Below are positions 7,033 through 15,934 of a DNA stretch of 64,000 nucleotides, in pieces. The first letter of the stretch is position 1; every line of letters starts with the position of its first letter. This DNA is from Candidatus Woesearchaeota archaeon. Its GTDB lineage: Archaea; Nanobdellota; Nanobdellia; Woesearchaeales; JACJVW01. The notes under the pieces were generated by a model. That model was given only the letters and a program-made list of their open reading frames with translations. It ran no database searches and was not told the origin of the DNA. The stretch spans positions 1-64,000 of the forward strand of contig JACJVW010000002.1 of the NCBI GenBank assembly GCA_020637435.1, in the 5' to 3' direction. Both the position numbers and the translations under genes were made by a program.

Positions 7033-9263
7033 CCCCAGAATTGGTCTAGAGATTGCTGCTTTTTGTTGAGCACAATCTCATCAAAGTTCAGGTTCAGAGC
7101 CTCAAGAAGATCATCACTTACACCCTTTAGCTGTTTCTCCACGTAGTGGTCATAATCTATCTCATAGTCTTTCATAAGCGATTCGTGTTTGGGACCGTCT
7201 TTAGTTACGACGTATCTCACAAGCCTCCCGGAAAAACCCGGTACTTCTCTTGCAGCTCGAACATGAGGTGGTGTTGTCTTTGTGTACGCAGCCAATGGTT
7301 TGGTTATCTTCTTCTTGTAGATCAATTGATCATCAAATTTACCGTCGCGTAACTGGTCGACATGGTCCCTTATGTACTCCTTAAGTTCAGTAGTAGACCT
7401 GCCTGAGAAAAGTAATTTGACGATCTCGGTCTGAAAGTTCTTTGCAAGTTCTGTCCAGTCTCCGCGGACAGCTTCCATACCCACAAATTGGAGCTTTTCA
7501 GTTAGTTGGTCATATCCAACATATCTTTTCTTTGTCGCGATGAAAAATCTTTCGTAAATCTTCTCCATCTCGATATGAAGATGATTGTCTTGCCCATATG
7601 TTTCCTTCACCCAGTCTTTGAAAAAAGCATTGAGGGCATTCTCAAGCGCCTTTCCAAAATTTTTTTTCTCTTCTAGACTCTCAAACTTACGGTTCACATG
7701 CACGAAAATACTATCAGTGTCTCCATAGATCACGTCATAATCCTTGGTTTCTATGAACTGTTTGGCTTTTTTGATGATTTCCCTACCAAAAGAGGTGATG
7801 GCTTCACCCACTGATTTGCTGTAATACCTGCTTCTCGGACTTGCCATCGCTCCATAAAATGAATTCATAGTGATCTTCAGAGCATAGCTCTTGTTCTTAT
7901 CCTTCGCCTCCTTTGCAAGGTCCCGCTCCACATACAATTTCTTGATCAGTTCTGGAAGGATGCCTGTTTGACGAAGGAAAGATGCCTGATTAGGCGCTAC
8001 GATTGGGCCCGCTTTGCTTATGGTAAAAGGATCTATATTAAACGTCATGATGATGGATGGATACAATGACTTAAAATCAAGCACAAATACATCTGAATAG
8101 AATCCCTTCATGGGTTCGATGACAAATGCACCTTCTATAGGTGTATTATCATCCAGCGCCACCATCGAAGGAGCGACCATACCCCGGTCATGCAAACGTG
8201 TAAGGTACATAATATCTAGCGTAGCGATTGGAGATTTTACCTTCATGAATGGAGTGTTCGTGATGATGGAACGTTGCTGCATAAGCTCAAGCAGCTGTAG
8301 CTTGTCGCAGATCTTCTGGACAAGGATACTATCTTTCATATTGTAGTCCATCAGTTTTCGGGTATTCTCCATATACATGCGTTTTATTGCTTCAAGCTTG
8401 TTCTCTTCCTCTTCAAGGTCAATCTTTTCATCTTTCAATACAGCTTTGCTCACAGTATTGAGCTTGTAATCCTCATAGGAGAGAAAATTTGTTTTCAGAA
8501 GATGGATAGCGTCAACGATCAGTACACCAGGACACATCATCGTACTATCACGGAAGAAATCAGTGCTGATACGCAGATGGCAGTAGCCCTCATGGTGCGA
8601 GAATGAAAAATCGATGTTGTATTTGTCCATCCTCTCTTTTATGACCATAAAATCAAAATCGATAACATTCCATCCAATTATTACGTGTGGCCCGTAGCGC
8701 ATGATCTCTTCTTTAAGCCGTCTAAGCAGTTCTTCTTCATTCTGGCAGACGATGACTTCATAAATACCGGACTCCTGAGTATCTTTGTTCTGGATCTTAT
8801 CTGTATTGACTATTACTTTGGAGAGATCAGCATTATGCAGACTCACCATGATTACCTCTTTGTCAGGAAGCGTCTCTATGTCAAGGTAGAGCCTTTTTAG
8901 GGGTGTCATCGCATCCGCAAGCGTCAGATGGTTATCGATAAGATAGCGGTGGTCCGGACTCACATCCTGTTCGTACAAGGGTACATCAGTCTGTTTTGCA
9001 AGTCCCAGAAGATATTCATAGACCTCCTTGCTCGTTATCTGCAACCTTAGGACACGCTCCTGGAACCTGTTCTGCAAAGTCTTCTCATCAGGAAATACAT
9101 GGTGGCTCGTGATACCCAATTGTTCATAGTCTTTCTTCTGCAAATACATAGTGTAGGGAACAAGTACCGTCTCGCTTGCCGTGCTGCCGTCATCCATGGC
9201 TTTGTACAGTGTGATCCGGATCCCTTCTTCCACTTCATCAGCGAGTATCTGATAGATAAACAT
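7029..9263 (-). CDS. polB: Family B DNA polymerase, bacterial Pol II-like, with PIP-box tail
   Basis: This 744-aa polymerase has an intact exonuclease (DIE at 128-130, GWNVIDFD, YNMKD) and intact polymerase motifs: DFKSLYPSII from 396, KITMNSFYGAM, and YGDTDS with Asp 515 and 517. Several stretches match E. coli Pol II better than the usual archaeal PolB: SLYPSIIMTFNIDP, PPHVRAAR, and a DYDHYVEKQLKGVSDDLL region. The C-terminus, QQSLDQFWG, fits a PCNA-interacting PIP box. The ATG at 9263 is preferred to 9287 because CTTATATATG lies about 27 bases upstream. It could be the main replicase or a repair polymerase; PolD is not in view. Confidence 0.93.
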   Translation of the reverse strand: MFIYQILADEVEEGIRITLYKAMDDGSTASETVLVPYTMYLQKKDYEQLGITSHHVFPDEKTLQNRFQERVLRLQITSKEVYEYLLGLAKQTDVPLYEQDVSPDHRYLIDNHLTLADAMTPLKRLYLDIETLPDKEVIMVSLHNADLSKVIVNTDKIQNKDTQESGIYEVIVCQNEEELLRRLKEEIMRYGPHVIIGWNVIDFDFMVIKERMDKYNIDFSFSHHEGYCHLRISTDFFRDSTMMCPGVLIVDAIHLLKTNFLSYEDYKLNTVSKAVLKDEKIDLEEEENKLEAIKRMYMENTRKLMDYNMKDSILVQKICDKLQLLELMQQRSIITNTPFMKVKSPIATLDIMYLTRLHDRGMVAPSMVALDDNTPIEGAFVIEPMKGFYSDVFVLDFKSLYPSIIMTFNIDPFTISKAGPIVAPNQASFLRQTGILPELIKKLYVERDLAKEAKDKNKSYALKITMNSFYGAMASPRSRYYSKSVGEAITSFGREIIKKAKQFIETKDYDVIYGDTDSIFVHVNRKFESLEEKKNFGKALENALNAFFKDWVKETYGQDNHLHIEMEKIYERFFIATKKRYVGYDQLTEKLQFVGMEAVRGDWTELAKNFQTEIVKLLFSGRSTTELKEYIRDHVDQLRDGKFDDQLIYKKKITKPLAAYTKTTPPHVRAAREVPGFSGRLVRYVVTKDGPKHESLMKDYEIDYDHYVEKQLKGVSDDLLEALNLNFDEIVLNKKQQSLDQFWG

Positions 9264-9284
9264 AGTATATAAAGAAAACGACAG

Positions 9285-9294
9285 CATATATAAG
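9285..9294 (-). promoter_or_regulatory. TATA box of polB
   Basis: CTTATATATG on the minus strand is centred about 26 bases upstream of the ATG at 9263. Its position decides that start against the earlier in-frame codon at 9287. Confidence 0.55.
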
Positions 9295-9335
9295 TATACT
9301 GAAAATAAAGCTCCCAGAGCGGCTAATTTAAAGGT

Positions 9336-11363
9336 CTAGTGTGATATGACCATACCAAACTGCTCTATAGCGTTATATATCTCTTCTTTTACAGATGACA
9401 CCATATCCTTAGTATTTGTCCGTACATCGATGAAGAAATTTGATTGGCCTTTTGACACAAGTTTTAGGACAACTTCACCATGATTTATACTCACGCGGTC
9501 AAGTATCAATGTCTCACCGAATGGAGATTTGGTGAAAATGAATCCTTTTTCTTTTCGTTTCGCGTCTATAGGTAGCCTGCACGCCATAAGAACCTGTTTG
9601 CCAGTCACTTGTGCTATAGTATGGTCAAGATCGATGTCAGGTGCACTTATGCGAAGCATTTCCTTTGGTAAGCTTGGCATAAGGATATCTAGATGCTTAG
9701 CTAGGCCATTCATGTCAAGGAACGCAAGGTTCGCCACTAGAATTCCGTCAGGTTGATAGTGCTCAATCAGTTTCATGACATGCCGGTACTCATTAGGACC
9801 AACGATGTTAGGAGTTCGAAGATACAGAGGTATATGGTGTTTACCGCAGATATCTTTCACATCAAGTATGTCTGGTTGATAGATATCATAGTAGATGCAA
9901 TCTACCTTAAGCTGGACAGCTTGCATCACTTCATCAACATTCTTAACATGTACATACAGTTTTGGTCTGGCAATTTCATTATTTCTAAACGATTCCACCA
10001 AAGGAATATCCGGAAGCGTGACTGATACAGCACGTTCCTTAACTACTTTTAGGATAAGGTCATCTGCTGCCTTACGTATAGCGTATTTAAGTTCAGTAAA
10101 GGAGACGTATTGACCAGTCTCCACAGAGGAATCCCATGCATTTACATAGAATGGATGATCGGTAAATTTGATATGTTCTGCAAGTGTATCCTTGGTGATA
10201 GGATTATTTTTCGCGGGAACAAGAACACCCGCTGTCTCTGAGGTCACTTGAACACCATTGAAAGATAAGACTACCTGTAGATGTTCGCCGGCCCTTCCCT
10301 GAAGATGCATATCGACAGGCAGACGCTTGACATCAATCTCTTCCTCTGACTCTGCTATTTTGTAGACTTTATTCCCTGCAGTGAAATGTGGAATATTCAA
10401 TTGTATAGTATCATCTTTTTGCGCACGAGTTACTTTATGTTTATCACAGATGAAGAAATTCAGCTTGTATGTCGCCGGTTTCTTGTTTGTCATGATAAGT
10501 ATCTGATCACCTTTCTTAAGTTCAGCCTGCAGGGTCAATCCCGACTCGCCAATCACACCGAGGTAAATACCCTTCTTCTGACGCAAGTCTGGCACATGGT
10601 GACTGAACATTCCGTCTGAGATCTTTCCTCTTGCTATAAGTTCTATGCGTTCCACCGTATCTTTTGATGCTTTATTGTCCATCAACTTTCTGTAGCTGTC
10701 GACAAGGACAAATTGTTCGTACGGTTTTCTGGTAGTGTCCGCAATAAGCATGTAGTCGATAGAATCATGTGTCAAAGCATTGATATGCTGATGAAAACTT
10801 ACTGAATACAGATCAGGTATATTTCGCAACGTACCTCGTTCAACACCCAGAGTTCTGTCATGGTCCCGATAATAGTGCACAGGAAGATTATGTCTTATAC
10901 GTGAATGAAGATAATATTTCATATTCGTATGCATGGTGATGACGAATCTGAATCGTTCAGCAGTAAGTAGTTCATTTAGTTCTTTGTGAGCAATCTCAGG
11001 AGAGACAATAATATGCGTGCTCTGTACATACTTCAAAGATTCCCGGGTAAGCAGTTGCGAACCAAGATTCAGTAACGTGATAAAACCTGCAGATGAGAAT
11101 TTGCTGGAAAGCGTTAGAGAGCCTGTGCATATTCCCTTGACACCCATATCAAGCCACTGCTTAAGGAGTTTCTTTTTATCATGATAATCCTCATCGCGCA
11201 TGCCACAGATATCGACAAAGACTTCAACATCGTGAAGAAGTAGTAGTGGAAGGAGATGTTCATGCTGTTCTTTAAGAGGTAGAAGTACTGCATCTACTCC
11301 ACCAGCGATGGCAGCTTTTGTAGTCGCTTCATCATAGACGGTAACAAGTAATCCCCTTTTCAT
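9336..11363 (-). CDS. U32 family-like protein with DUF3656-type region
   Basis: The 675-aa protein resembles the U32 family, whose members are now linked to rRNA and tRNA hydroxylation rather than peptidolysis. It has a TIM-barrel-like N-terminal third (AIAGGVDAVLLPL, LNLGSQLLTRESLKYV), the family-like segment ADTTRKPYEQFVLVDSYRKL near 210, a beta-rich middle of DUF3656 type (KGIYLGVIGESGL, KKGDQILIMT), and a second barrel-like region to about 640. The conserved Cys-containing U32 signature is not visible. A weak TATA (ACCTTTATAAACG) lies near 11425-11436. It sits beside the Dus gene, so an RNA-modification role is plausible but unproven. Confidence 0.55.
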   Translation of the reverse strand: MKRGLLVTVYDEATTKAAIAGGVDAVLLPLKEQHEHLLPLLLLHDVEVFVDICGMRDEDYHDKKKLLKQWLDMGVKGICTGSLTLSSKFSSAGFITLLNLGSQLLTRESLKYVQSTHIIVSPEIAHKELNELLTAERFRFVITMHTNMKYYLHSRIRHNLPVHYYRDHDRTLGVERGTLRNIPDLYSVSFHQHINALTHDSIDYMLIADTTRKPYEQFVLVDSYRKLMDNKASKDTVERIELIARGKISDGMFSHHVPDLRQKKGIYLGVIGESGLTLQAELKKGDQILIMTNKKPATYKLNFFICDKHKVTRAQKDDTIQLNIPHFTAGNKVYKIAESEEEIDVKRLPVDMHLQGRAGEHLQVVLSFNGVQVTSETAGVLVPAKNNPITKDTLAEHIKFTDHPFYVNAWDSSVETGQYVSFTELKYAIRKAADDLILKVVKERAVSVTLPDIPLVESFRNNEIARPKLYVHVKNVDEVMQAVQLKVDCIYYDIYQPDILDVKDICGKHHIPLYLRTPNIVGPNEYRHVMKLIEHYQPDGILVANLAFLDMNGLAKHLDILMPSLPKEMLRISAPDIDLDHTIAQVTGKQVLMACRLPIDAKRKEKGFIFTKSPFGETLILDRVSINHGEVVLKLVSKGQSNFFIDVRTNTKDMVSSVKEEIYNAIEQFGMVISH

Positions 11364-11442
11364 GTAGTGAGCCTCTTTCTGTCCCTTTTTAGTAGTAAGT
11401 GTTATAAAGAAAAATGAGAACGCGTTTATAAAGGTATCGAAG

Positions 11443-12357
11443 TTAATTACTCCGAGATAGTAACTTTAATAGTTCGGTAAGCGATGCTGTTTTTCCTATC
11501 GCCGCACGCATCTCGCCAGCACCTTCAAATCCCTTAAAGAATAATTGACCCTTCATCCGAAGATAGGCAAATTTCTCGATACCGTACTGTTCTGCATATC
11601 TGAGGTATTCAGAATAGGTAGTCTTTATGTCATCCAGGGTAAGCTGCTCCACATCCTTTCCAGCGAAAATATTGGGATTCCCCATAGCTGCACGGCCGAT
11701 CATCACATAATCAACGCCAGTCTCCTCGATCATGCGCCGAGCATCTAGCATGTTTCTGACATCTCCACTTCCTATAACTGGAATACGTACCTTTTCTTTG
11801 ATCTCTTTCATGATCTGCCAATAAGCATGTCCGCTGTAGCCTTGGGATGCTGTCCTCGCATGTATTGCTAGCGCATCAATCCCAGTACTTTCCATCGCAA
11901 CAACAAGCGACAAGATTTCGTCATGGAGGGGGTAATCAATGCCTATGCGTATCTTTGCAGTTAGTGGTTTCTTGGTCGCTCCACGCATCGCAGTTAGCAG
12001 TCTTACTACTTTTTGTTCTTCAAGAAGCAGCGTCGACCCACAACCCTGCTGCATGACGTGCTTATCAGGACATCCCATGTTAAAGTCGATGACATCAGCA
12101 TATGGCTCTAACAAAGGAACTGCCTTTGCTAACACGTCTGGATCCTGTCCAAAAAGCTGGATAGCTACCGGTCTTTCCTCCTCACAAGTCTGTATCATGT
12201 CAAACGTAGCGTCATTACCCCTGATGAGTGCTTCCGCACTGATAAGGCCTATGCAGACCATAGCCGCGCCCCGCTCTTTGCAAAGTCTACGAAAGGCGAT
12301 ATCATTGATATTCGCTAAGGGAGCGAGAATAAAGCGTGATGAAAGTGTTGGATACAT
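11443..12357 (-). CDS. dus: tRNA-dihydrouridine synthase
   Basis: Dus enzymes reduce uridines in the tRNA D-loop using FMN and NADPH. The 304-aa protein starts with FILAPLANINDIAFRRLC, the FMN-site region, and contains the catalytic DFNMGCPDKHVMQQGCG stretch with its Cys near residue 95. It continues with AKIRIGIDYP, AIHARTASQGYSG and IPVIGSGDV, followed by VDYVMIGRAAMGNP. The length is typical of the shorter Dus proteins. It follows alba with only two bases between, so S17e, Alba and Dus probably form one operon. The exact target uridine cannot be told. Confidence 0.92.
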   Translation of the reverse strand: MYPTLSSRFILAPLANINDIAFRRLCKERGAAMVCIGLISAEALIRGNDATFDMIQTCEEERPVAIQLFGQDPDVLAKAVPLLEPYADVIDFNMGCPDKHVMQQGCGSTLLLEEQKVVRLLTAMRGATKKPLTAKIRIGIDYPLHDEILSLVVAMESTGIDALAIHARTASQGYSGHAYWQIMKEIKEKVRIPVIGSGDVRNMLDARRMIEETGVDYVMIGRAAMGNPNIFAGKDVEQLTLDDIKTTYSEYLRYAEQYGIEKFAYLRMKGQLFFKGFEGAGEMRAAIGKTASLTELLKLLSRSN

Positions 12358-12359
12358 CC

Positions 12360-12644
12360 TTACTCTTTTCGTGCAAGGACAATCTCTATGATGGAAACTC
12401 TGACATCTTTACCCTCATTATTCTGGAAACCTTCAGAATCAATAGTGATGCCCTTGACGATAATCTCGCCTTCAAGAAATCGTTTACATGCAACTTCAGC
12501 CACATCGACAGCCCGGGAAATGAACTTTCCCCTGCCCTTAAGGATGACCTCTTTTGCATGCTTGGTGGTAAACTGCATGACTACAGCAGTAACATAATTC
12601 ATGAATGGTTTGTTGCCCACGAATATTGAGTTATCTGCAGTCAT
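12360..12644 (-). CDS. albA: Alba, archaeal chromatin/RNA-binding protein
   Basis: Alba is a small dimeric nucleic-acid-binding protein that coats DNA and RNA in archaea. The 94-aa sequence has the family pattern: FVGNKPFMNYVTAVVMQF at the N-terminus, the basic patch KGRGKFISRAVDVAEVACKR, then VKGITIDSEGF and a terminal RVSIIEIVLARK strand. The Lys in GNK matches the position acetylated in Sulfolobus Alba. A GGGGGGTC run 8 bases upstream could serve as a ribosome binding site. It lies between S17e and Dus. Confidence 0.95.
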   Translation of the reverse strand: MTADNSIFVGNKPFMNYVTAVVMQFTTKHAKEVILKGRGKFISRAVDVAEVACKRFLEGEIIVKGITIDSEGFQNNEGKDVRVSIIEIVLARKE

Positions 12645-12666
12645 ACTAGACCCCCCGTGTAATTGC

Positions 12667-12858
12667 TTACTCTAGACCGCCTTTGACAAGTCGGGTAACA
12701 TAGCCTGCGATTGTATTCTTCAGTTTCTTGCTGCTGATATCTGCGTGCTGCTCTACCAGCATTCTATTCTCTCTGAAGTCTTTTTTATAGGTGCTACCAT
12801 ACTCCTCAAGGAGCTCGTGTGTGATTCGTTTAATCTGCTTAGTTTTGATTCGGCCCAT
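12667..12858 (-). CDS. rps17e: 30S ribosomal protein S17e
   Basis: S17e is found only in archaea and eukaryotes. The sequence MGRIKTKQIKRITHELLEEY, then ENRMLVEQHADISSKKLKN and AGYVTRLVKGG, is diagnostic. I take the ATG at 12858 (63 aa, the usual archaeal length), not the in-frame ATG at 12891. GGTGAAGT lies just upstream as a ribosome binding site, and a weak TATA-like TTTTTAAAC lies near 12898. First gene of the S17e-Alba-Dus operon. Confidence 0.95.
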   Translation of the reverse strand: MGRIKTKQIKRITHELLEEYGSTYKKDFRENRMLVEQHADISSKKLKNTIAGYVTRLVKGGLE

Positions 12859-13033
12859 ATACTTCACCGTATGTTTTAGACTAGGATACAAGTTTAGTTT
12901 AAAAATCTTTGGTTCTAAGGCATTCCTAATTCAAATATTGAGGGTTTCAGCTCTCCACAACTTTTTAGAACAACATCATTTCTTCCTATCAGACCTAGCA
13001 AGATTTTTATAGCTGTCAACATCAATGTGAACA

Positions 13034-13303
13034 ATGGGTTGGATGGACAATGTAGGGGCAATATTCTCAAAAGAAAGAAGATGCTATCTTGACCTGCAAA
13101 GATATGCCAATCGTTCCATGCTTACGGAAACCTTCATCCATATTTTGAAGAAGAAATACAGTTCTCACATCATCCTTGATGCTATCAGATATTGGATGAA
13201 GAACAAAGAAAAAAATACTACTGGAAGAGAATACAGCGAGAGAACGGAAAAAGAGCTTGAAGAGATTCTGCGAAACCCGCATCTCATCGATCGTTTTGCA
13301 TGA
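13034..13303 (+). CDS. Small helical protein of unknown function
   Basis: An 89-aa, mostly helical, charged protein (MGWMDNVGAIFSKERRCYLD at the start; many Lys, Glu and Arg in the second half). I do not recognise it. TTTTTATAGC near 13001-13010 lies about 28 bases before the ATG, consistent with a leaderless transcript. Its 3' end overlaps the last 20 bases of the convergent gene. No membrane segment is seen. Confidence 0.5.
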   Translation: MGWMDNVGAIFSKERRCYLDLQRYANRSMLTETFIHILKKKYSSHIILDAIRYWMKNKEKNTTGREYSERTEKELEEILRNPHLIDRFA

Positions 13304-14984
13304 TAATATCCACCGATTTCTGGTGAAACTTAAGGAAGGTCTCCTTCTCTGAACCGTACCGGGCATATTCGACCAATCTGGATATCTCCATCGCCTTGAG
13401 TATCTCTGAACGTTTAAGTCCTTTTGTTTCCAAGAGGCGCCTCAAAGAACGTTCTGTCAACGCTGAACCAGTACCGTAGGTGCAGCTGTAGAAGTGTCGG
13501 ATGCCTAGACTCAAGTGACTGTATGCATCCTTGTGTTTACCCTGCTCGAATAATGCAAGAGCGCGATCAAGATATTCCATGGACTCTTTGCGGATATCCC
13601 TAAGCGGTTGCGGATGTTCCTGTTCTTTAGGTTCTTTCCTTAGATATAGTATCACCAACCCCACACCCACAATAAGTAGAACAACAAGCGACCATGCTGG
13701 AAAACCACCAAAATCAGGCCTGTCCAAGACTTCACCTGTAGTCACATTGAAGAGGACAGGCTTTTTCAGTTCGGGGTGCATGAAGTGCGCGCCTTTCGCA
13801 TCAAAACGCAACGAGTAATTGCCCCAGTCCTCTATATGTTCACGTAGATCGTCATTGTTTGCGGATGGATATGTCTGTATCAGCTTAAGCAGCTGCGCAT
13901 CCGTCAGCGAAACCTCGAGTTCTTCATCCTCACGAAGCTCCGCTTTCTCTCCTGTCTGTGGATTGACAAATTCCTGGGTTACCTCCCCTGCTTGGCCAAG
14001 TTGAGGCTGTTGCGAAGGTTGGAAACCCTGATCCTGAAGCATCTGCTCCAGTTGCTGGTACTCCTCTTGTTCGGTAAAATTCTTTGTATCCAGCATCTCT
14101 GTGACAGATCCATTTTCCATCTTGCCCTGCAGTGAATGCTGCTCACCCGATTGCGGATCTGTGTAATTATAGGTGAAATCACCTGTTGAGTTAGTAGATG
14201 TCTCTACCTCTTTTTGATCGAATACCTTATCCTGATGCGAGGCATACTCTTCAGTGCTTTCCAATGCTTCCTTAAAAGCCTCTTCTTGTGCCAAGCGACG
14301 CTCCTGCTCTTTTTGCAGAGCTTGTTTAGTCGCACTGGTATCCTGATGCGAATTCTGTTGCGCTGCTGCAGTTTTCTTCTGCGCATCAGTTTGCTGCTCA
14401 TACCGCTCCTGCATCTCCTGCTGCGCCTCCTGGCGTGCCTGTTCCTCTTTCGCTATCTGCTGCTCAACTTCTTCCTTTGATGGTTGCTGTTCTTTCTGTT
14501 CCTGCTGCTGTTGCTGTTGTTGCTGTTGCTGCTCATCACAAAGGAACACCTGCTGGATGCTCCTGTTACCCGGAACCGGTTTACCGGTAACTTCGATGGT
14601 CAATGACTCACTCACTACCTCATCGACAATACCCAGGTCAGGATTCATAAAATGCATATGCGTAGCTTCTATCTCATAGACCCCGGGTTCATAGAAAACT
14701 ATGGGTAGATTGACATTGCTCTGTCTAAGGTCCAGGACACCGCTGGTCGAAGCTGGCAATTGCAACGCCATGCACGCGATATCGACTCCTGATGCTCCAT
14801 CCGTAGTATTATCGACCACGAATACATCCAAAGCTCTATTATACGTGTTAGACACCTGGTATGTTACATAGAATGATTGCCCTGCTTCAACCTGCAAGGG
14901 AGCCTGCTTGACCACACTCAGTTCAGCATAAGCGGCAGGGATCATCATGACCATAGCTACCATCAATATACTGTTCCATCTCAT
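13284..14984 (-). CDS. Q-rich single-pass membrane protein of the MoxR/VWA operon (BatD-like position)
   Basis: The 566-aa protein has a signal peptide (about 1-20, cleavage near AYA-EL), an extracytoplasmic beta-rich N-terminal domain (20-145), a Gln/Glu-rich low-complexity coil (about 150-250) that includes a run of ten Gln, a mixed domain to 410, a membrane helix (about 425-447, SLVVLLIVGVGLVILYL) and a cytoplasmic helical domain. The last part (EYLDRALALFEQGKHKDAYS, then LTERSLRRLLE) resembles the tail domains of BatD or DUF4129 proteins. Its start overlaps the VWA gene by four bases. The architecture fits a membrane partner for VWA proteins; the exact family is uncertain. Confidence 0.6.
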   Translation of the reverse strand: MRWNSILMVAMVMMIPAAYAELSVVKQAPLQVEAGQSFYVTYQVSNTYNRALDVFVVDNTTDGASGVDIACMALQLPASTSGVLDLRQSNVNLPIVFYEPGVYEIEATHMHFMNPDLGIVDEVVSESLTIEVTGKPVPGNRSIQQVFLCDEQQQQQQQQQQEQKEQQPSKEEVEQQIAKEEQARQEAQQEMQERYEQQTDAQKKTAAAQQNSHQDTSATKQALQKEQERRLAQEEAFKEALESTEEYASHQDKVFDQKEVETSTNSTGDFTYNYTDPQSGEQHSLQGKMENGSVTEMLDTKNFTEQEEYQQLEQMLQDQGFQPSQQPQLGQAGEVTQEFVNPQTGEKAELREDEELEVSLTDAQLLKLIQTYPSANNDDLREHIEDWGNYSLRFDAKGAHFMHPELKKPVLFNVTTGEVLDRPDFGGFPAWSLVVLLIVGVGLVILYLRKEPKEQEHPQPLRDIRKESMEYLDRALALFEQGKHKDAYSHLSLGIRHFYSCTYGTGSALTERSLRRLLETKGLKRSEILKAMEISRLVEYARYGSEKETFLKFHQKSVDIIMQNDR

Positions 14985-15934
14985 TGTAATATCCTAAGTT
15001 TTCCATAACGAAGATACAATTCGATTATCAATAATATCAGGGCGAGACCTATGAACCAGTCTTTGATACTCGTAGGTTCTTTCTCCCGCTCTATCTTCTC
15101 GGAAAGACCTTCGTATATATCCTGAAGCGTCTTGTCGTCGACGGCACGGTAATAATCTCCGCCAGTCTCCTTCGCTATCTGTTTAAGTGTGGATTCATCT
15201 AATTCAGCATACTGAGGTCTGCCGAAAAAATCATAACCGATGACCGTTGGCGCATCTGAGCCCATCCCTATAGTATAGACCTGAATCTCATTGTCTCTGG
15301 CAAATTGGATAGCTTCGCCTACAGAGATCACCCCAGAATTGTGGACGCCATCGCTAAGCAGGATGACCAGCTTCTTCTTATTGGGGATGGAAGTGACCAT
15401 ATCGATAGCAAGCGCAAGTCCGTCTCCTATCGCTGTTCTTCCGTCCTTCGCAGTTATGCTTGAAAGCTTGTCGATAACCCTGTCTTTCATCTGCGTAAGA
15501 TATGAAGCAGTGGTAGCCCCTGTCTCGAAAACGACAATACCCACGTGGTCCATGGGTTCCAGCTGCTCTATCAGCGTCTTTGCGGAGACCTTAGCGGACT
15601 CTATCCTATTAGGTTTGTAATCTGTAGCCTGCATGGAACCGCTTACATCAAGAGCAAGGACTACATTTACACCTTCCTTCTCCTGTTCCAAAGGGAGATG
15701 AGGGTCTGCCAAAGCCAGCACCAGTGACATGACAATCACGAAAAGCAACACAAAAGTGATATGCTTCCTTACAGAGAACCTCTTCTTCTCCGCAGCTTTT
15801 TTGAGCAGACCAACCTTAGAGAAAGCAAGAGCCGACTCTCTTCTTTTTTTCAGAAATAGAACATATCCCAACAATAGTATTGGTAGAAGCAGCAGTGCGT
15901 AAAGGAAATGTGGATGAAGAAATGTAAGACTCAT
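14981..15934 (-). CDS. BatA-like VWA-domain membrane protein
   Basis: A 317-aa protein with two N-terminal membrane helices (about 10-28 and 58-77), a von Willebrand A domain and a C-terminal helix (about 290-310). The MIDAS metal site is intact: LALDVSGSMQ with Asp 96, then a Thr-containing loop (ETGATTAS) and LLSDGVHNSG. This layout matches BatA/BatB proteins, which work with MoxR ATPases in envelope or complex assembly. It overlaps DUF58 and the Q-rich gene by four bases each way. The client is unknown. Confidence 0.85.
   Translation of the reverse strand: MSLTFLHPHFLYALLLLPILLLGYVLFLKKRRESALAFSKVGLLKKAAEKKRFSVRKHITFVLLFVIVMSLVLALADPHLPLEQEKEGVNVVLALDVSGSMQATDYKPNRIESAKVSAKTLIEQLEPMDHVGIVVFETGATTASYLTQMKDRVIDKLSSITAKDGRTAIGDGLALAIDMVTSIPNKKKLVILLSDGVHNSGVISVGEAIQFARDNEIQVYTIGMGSDAPTVIGYDFFGRPQYAELDESTLKQIAKETGGDYYRAVDDKTLQDIYEGLSEKIEREKEPTSIKDWFIGLALILLIIELYLRYGKLRILQ

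Noticed and set aside
14500..14545. CAG-like repeat as a noncoding microsatellite
   Set aside because: It lies in frame inside a well-supported coding gene and encodes the poly-Gln run, with mixed CAA and CAG codons.
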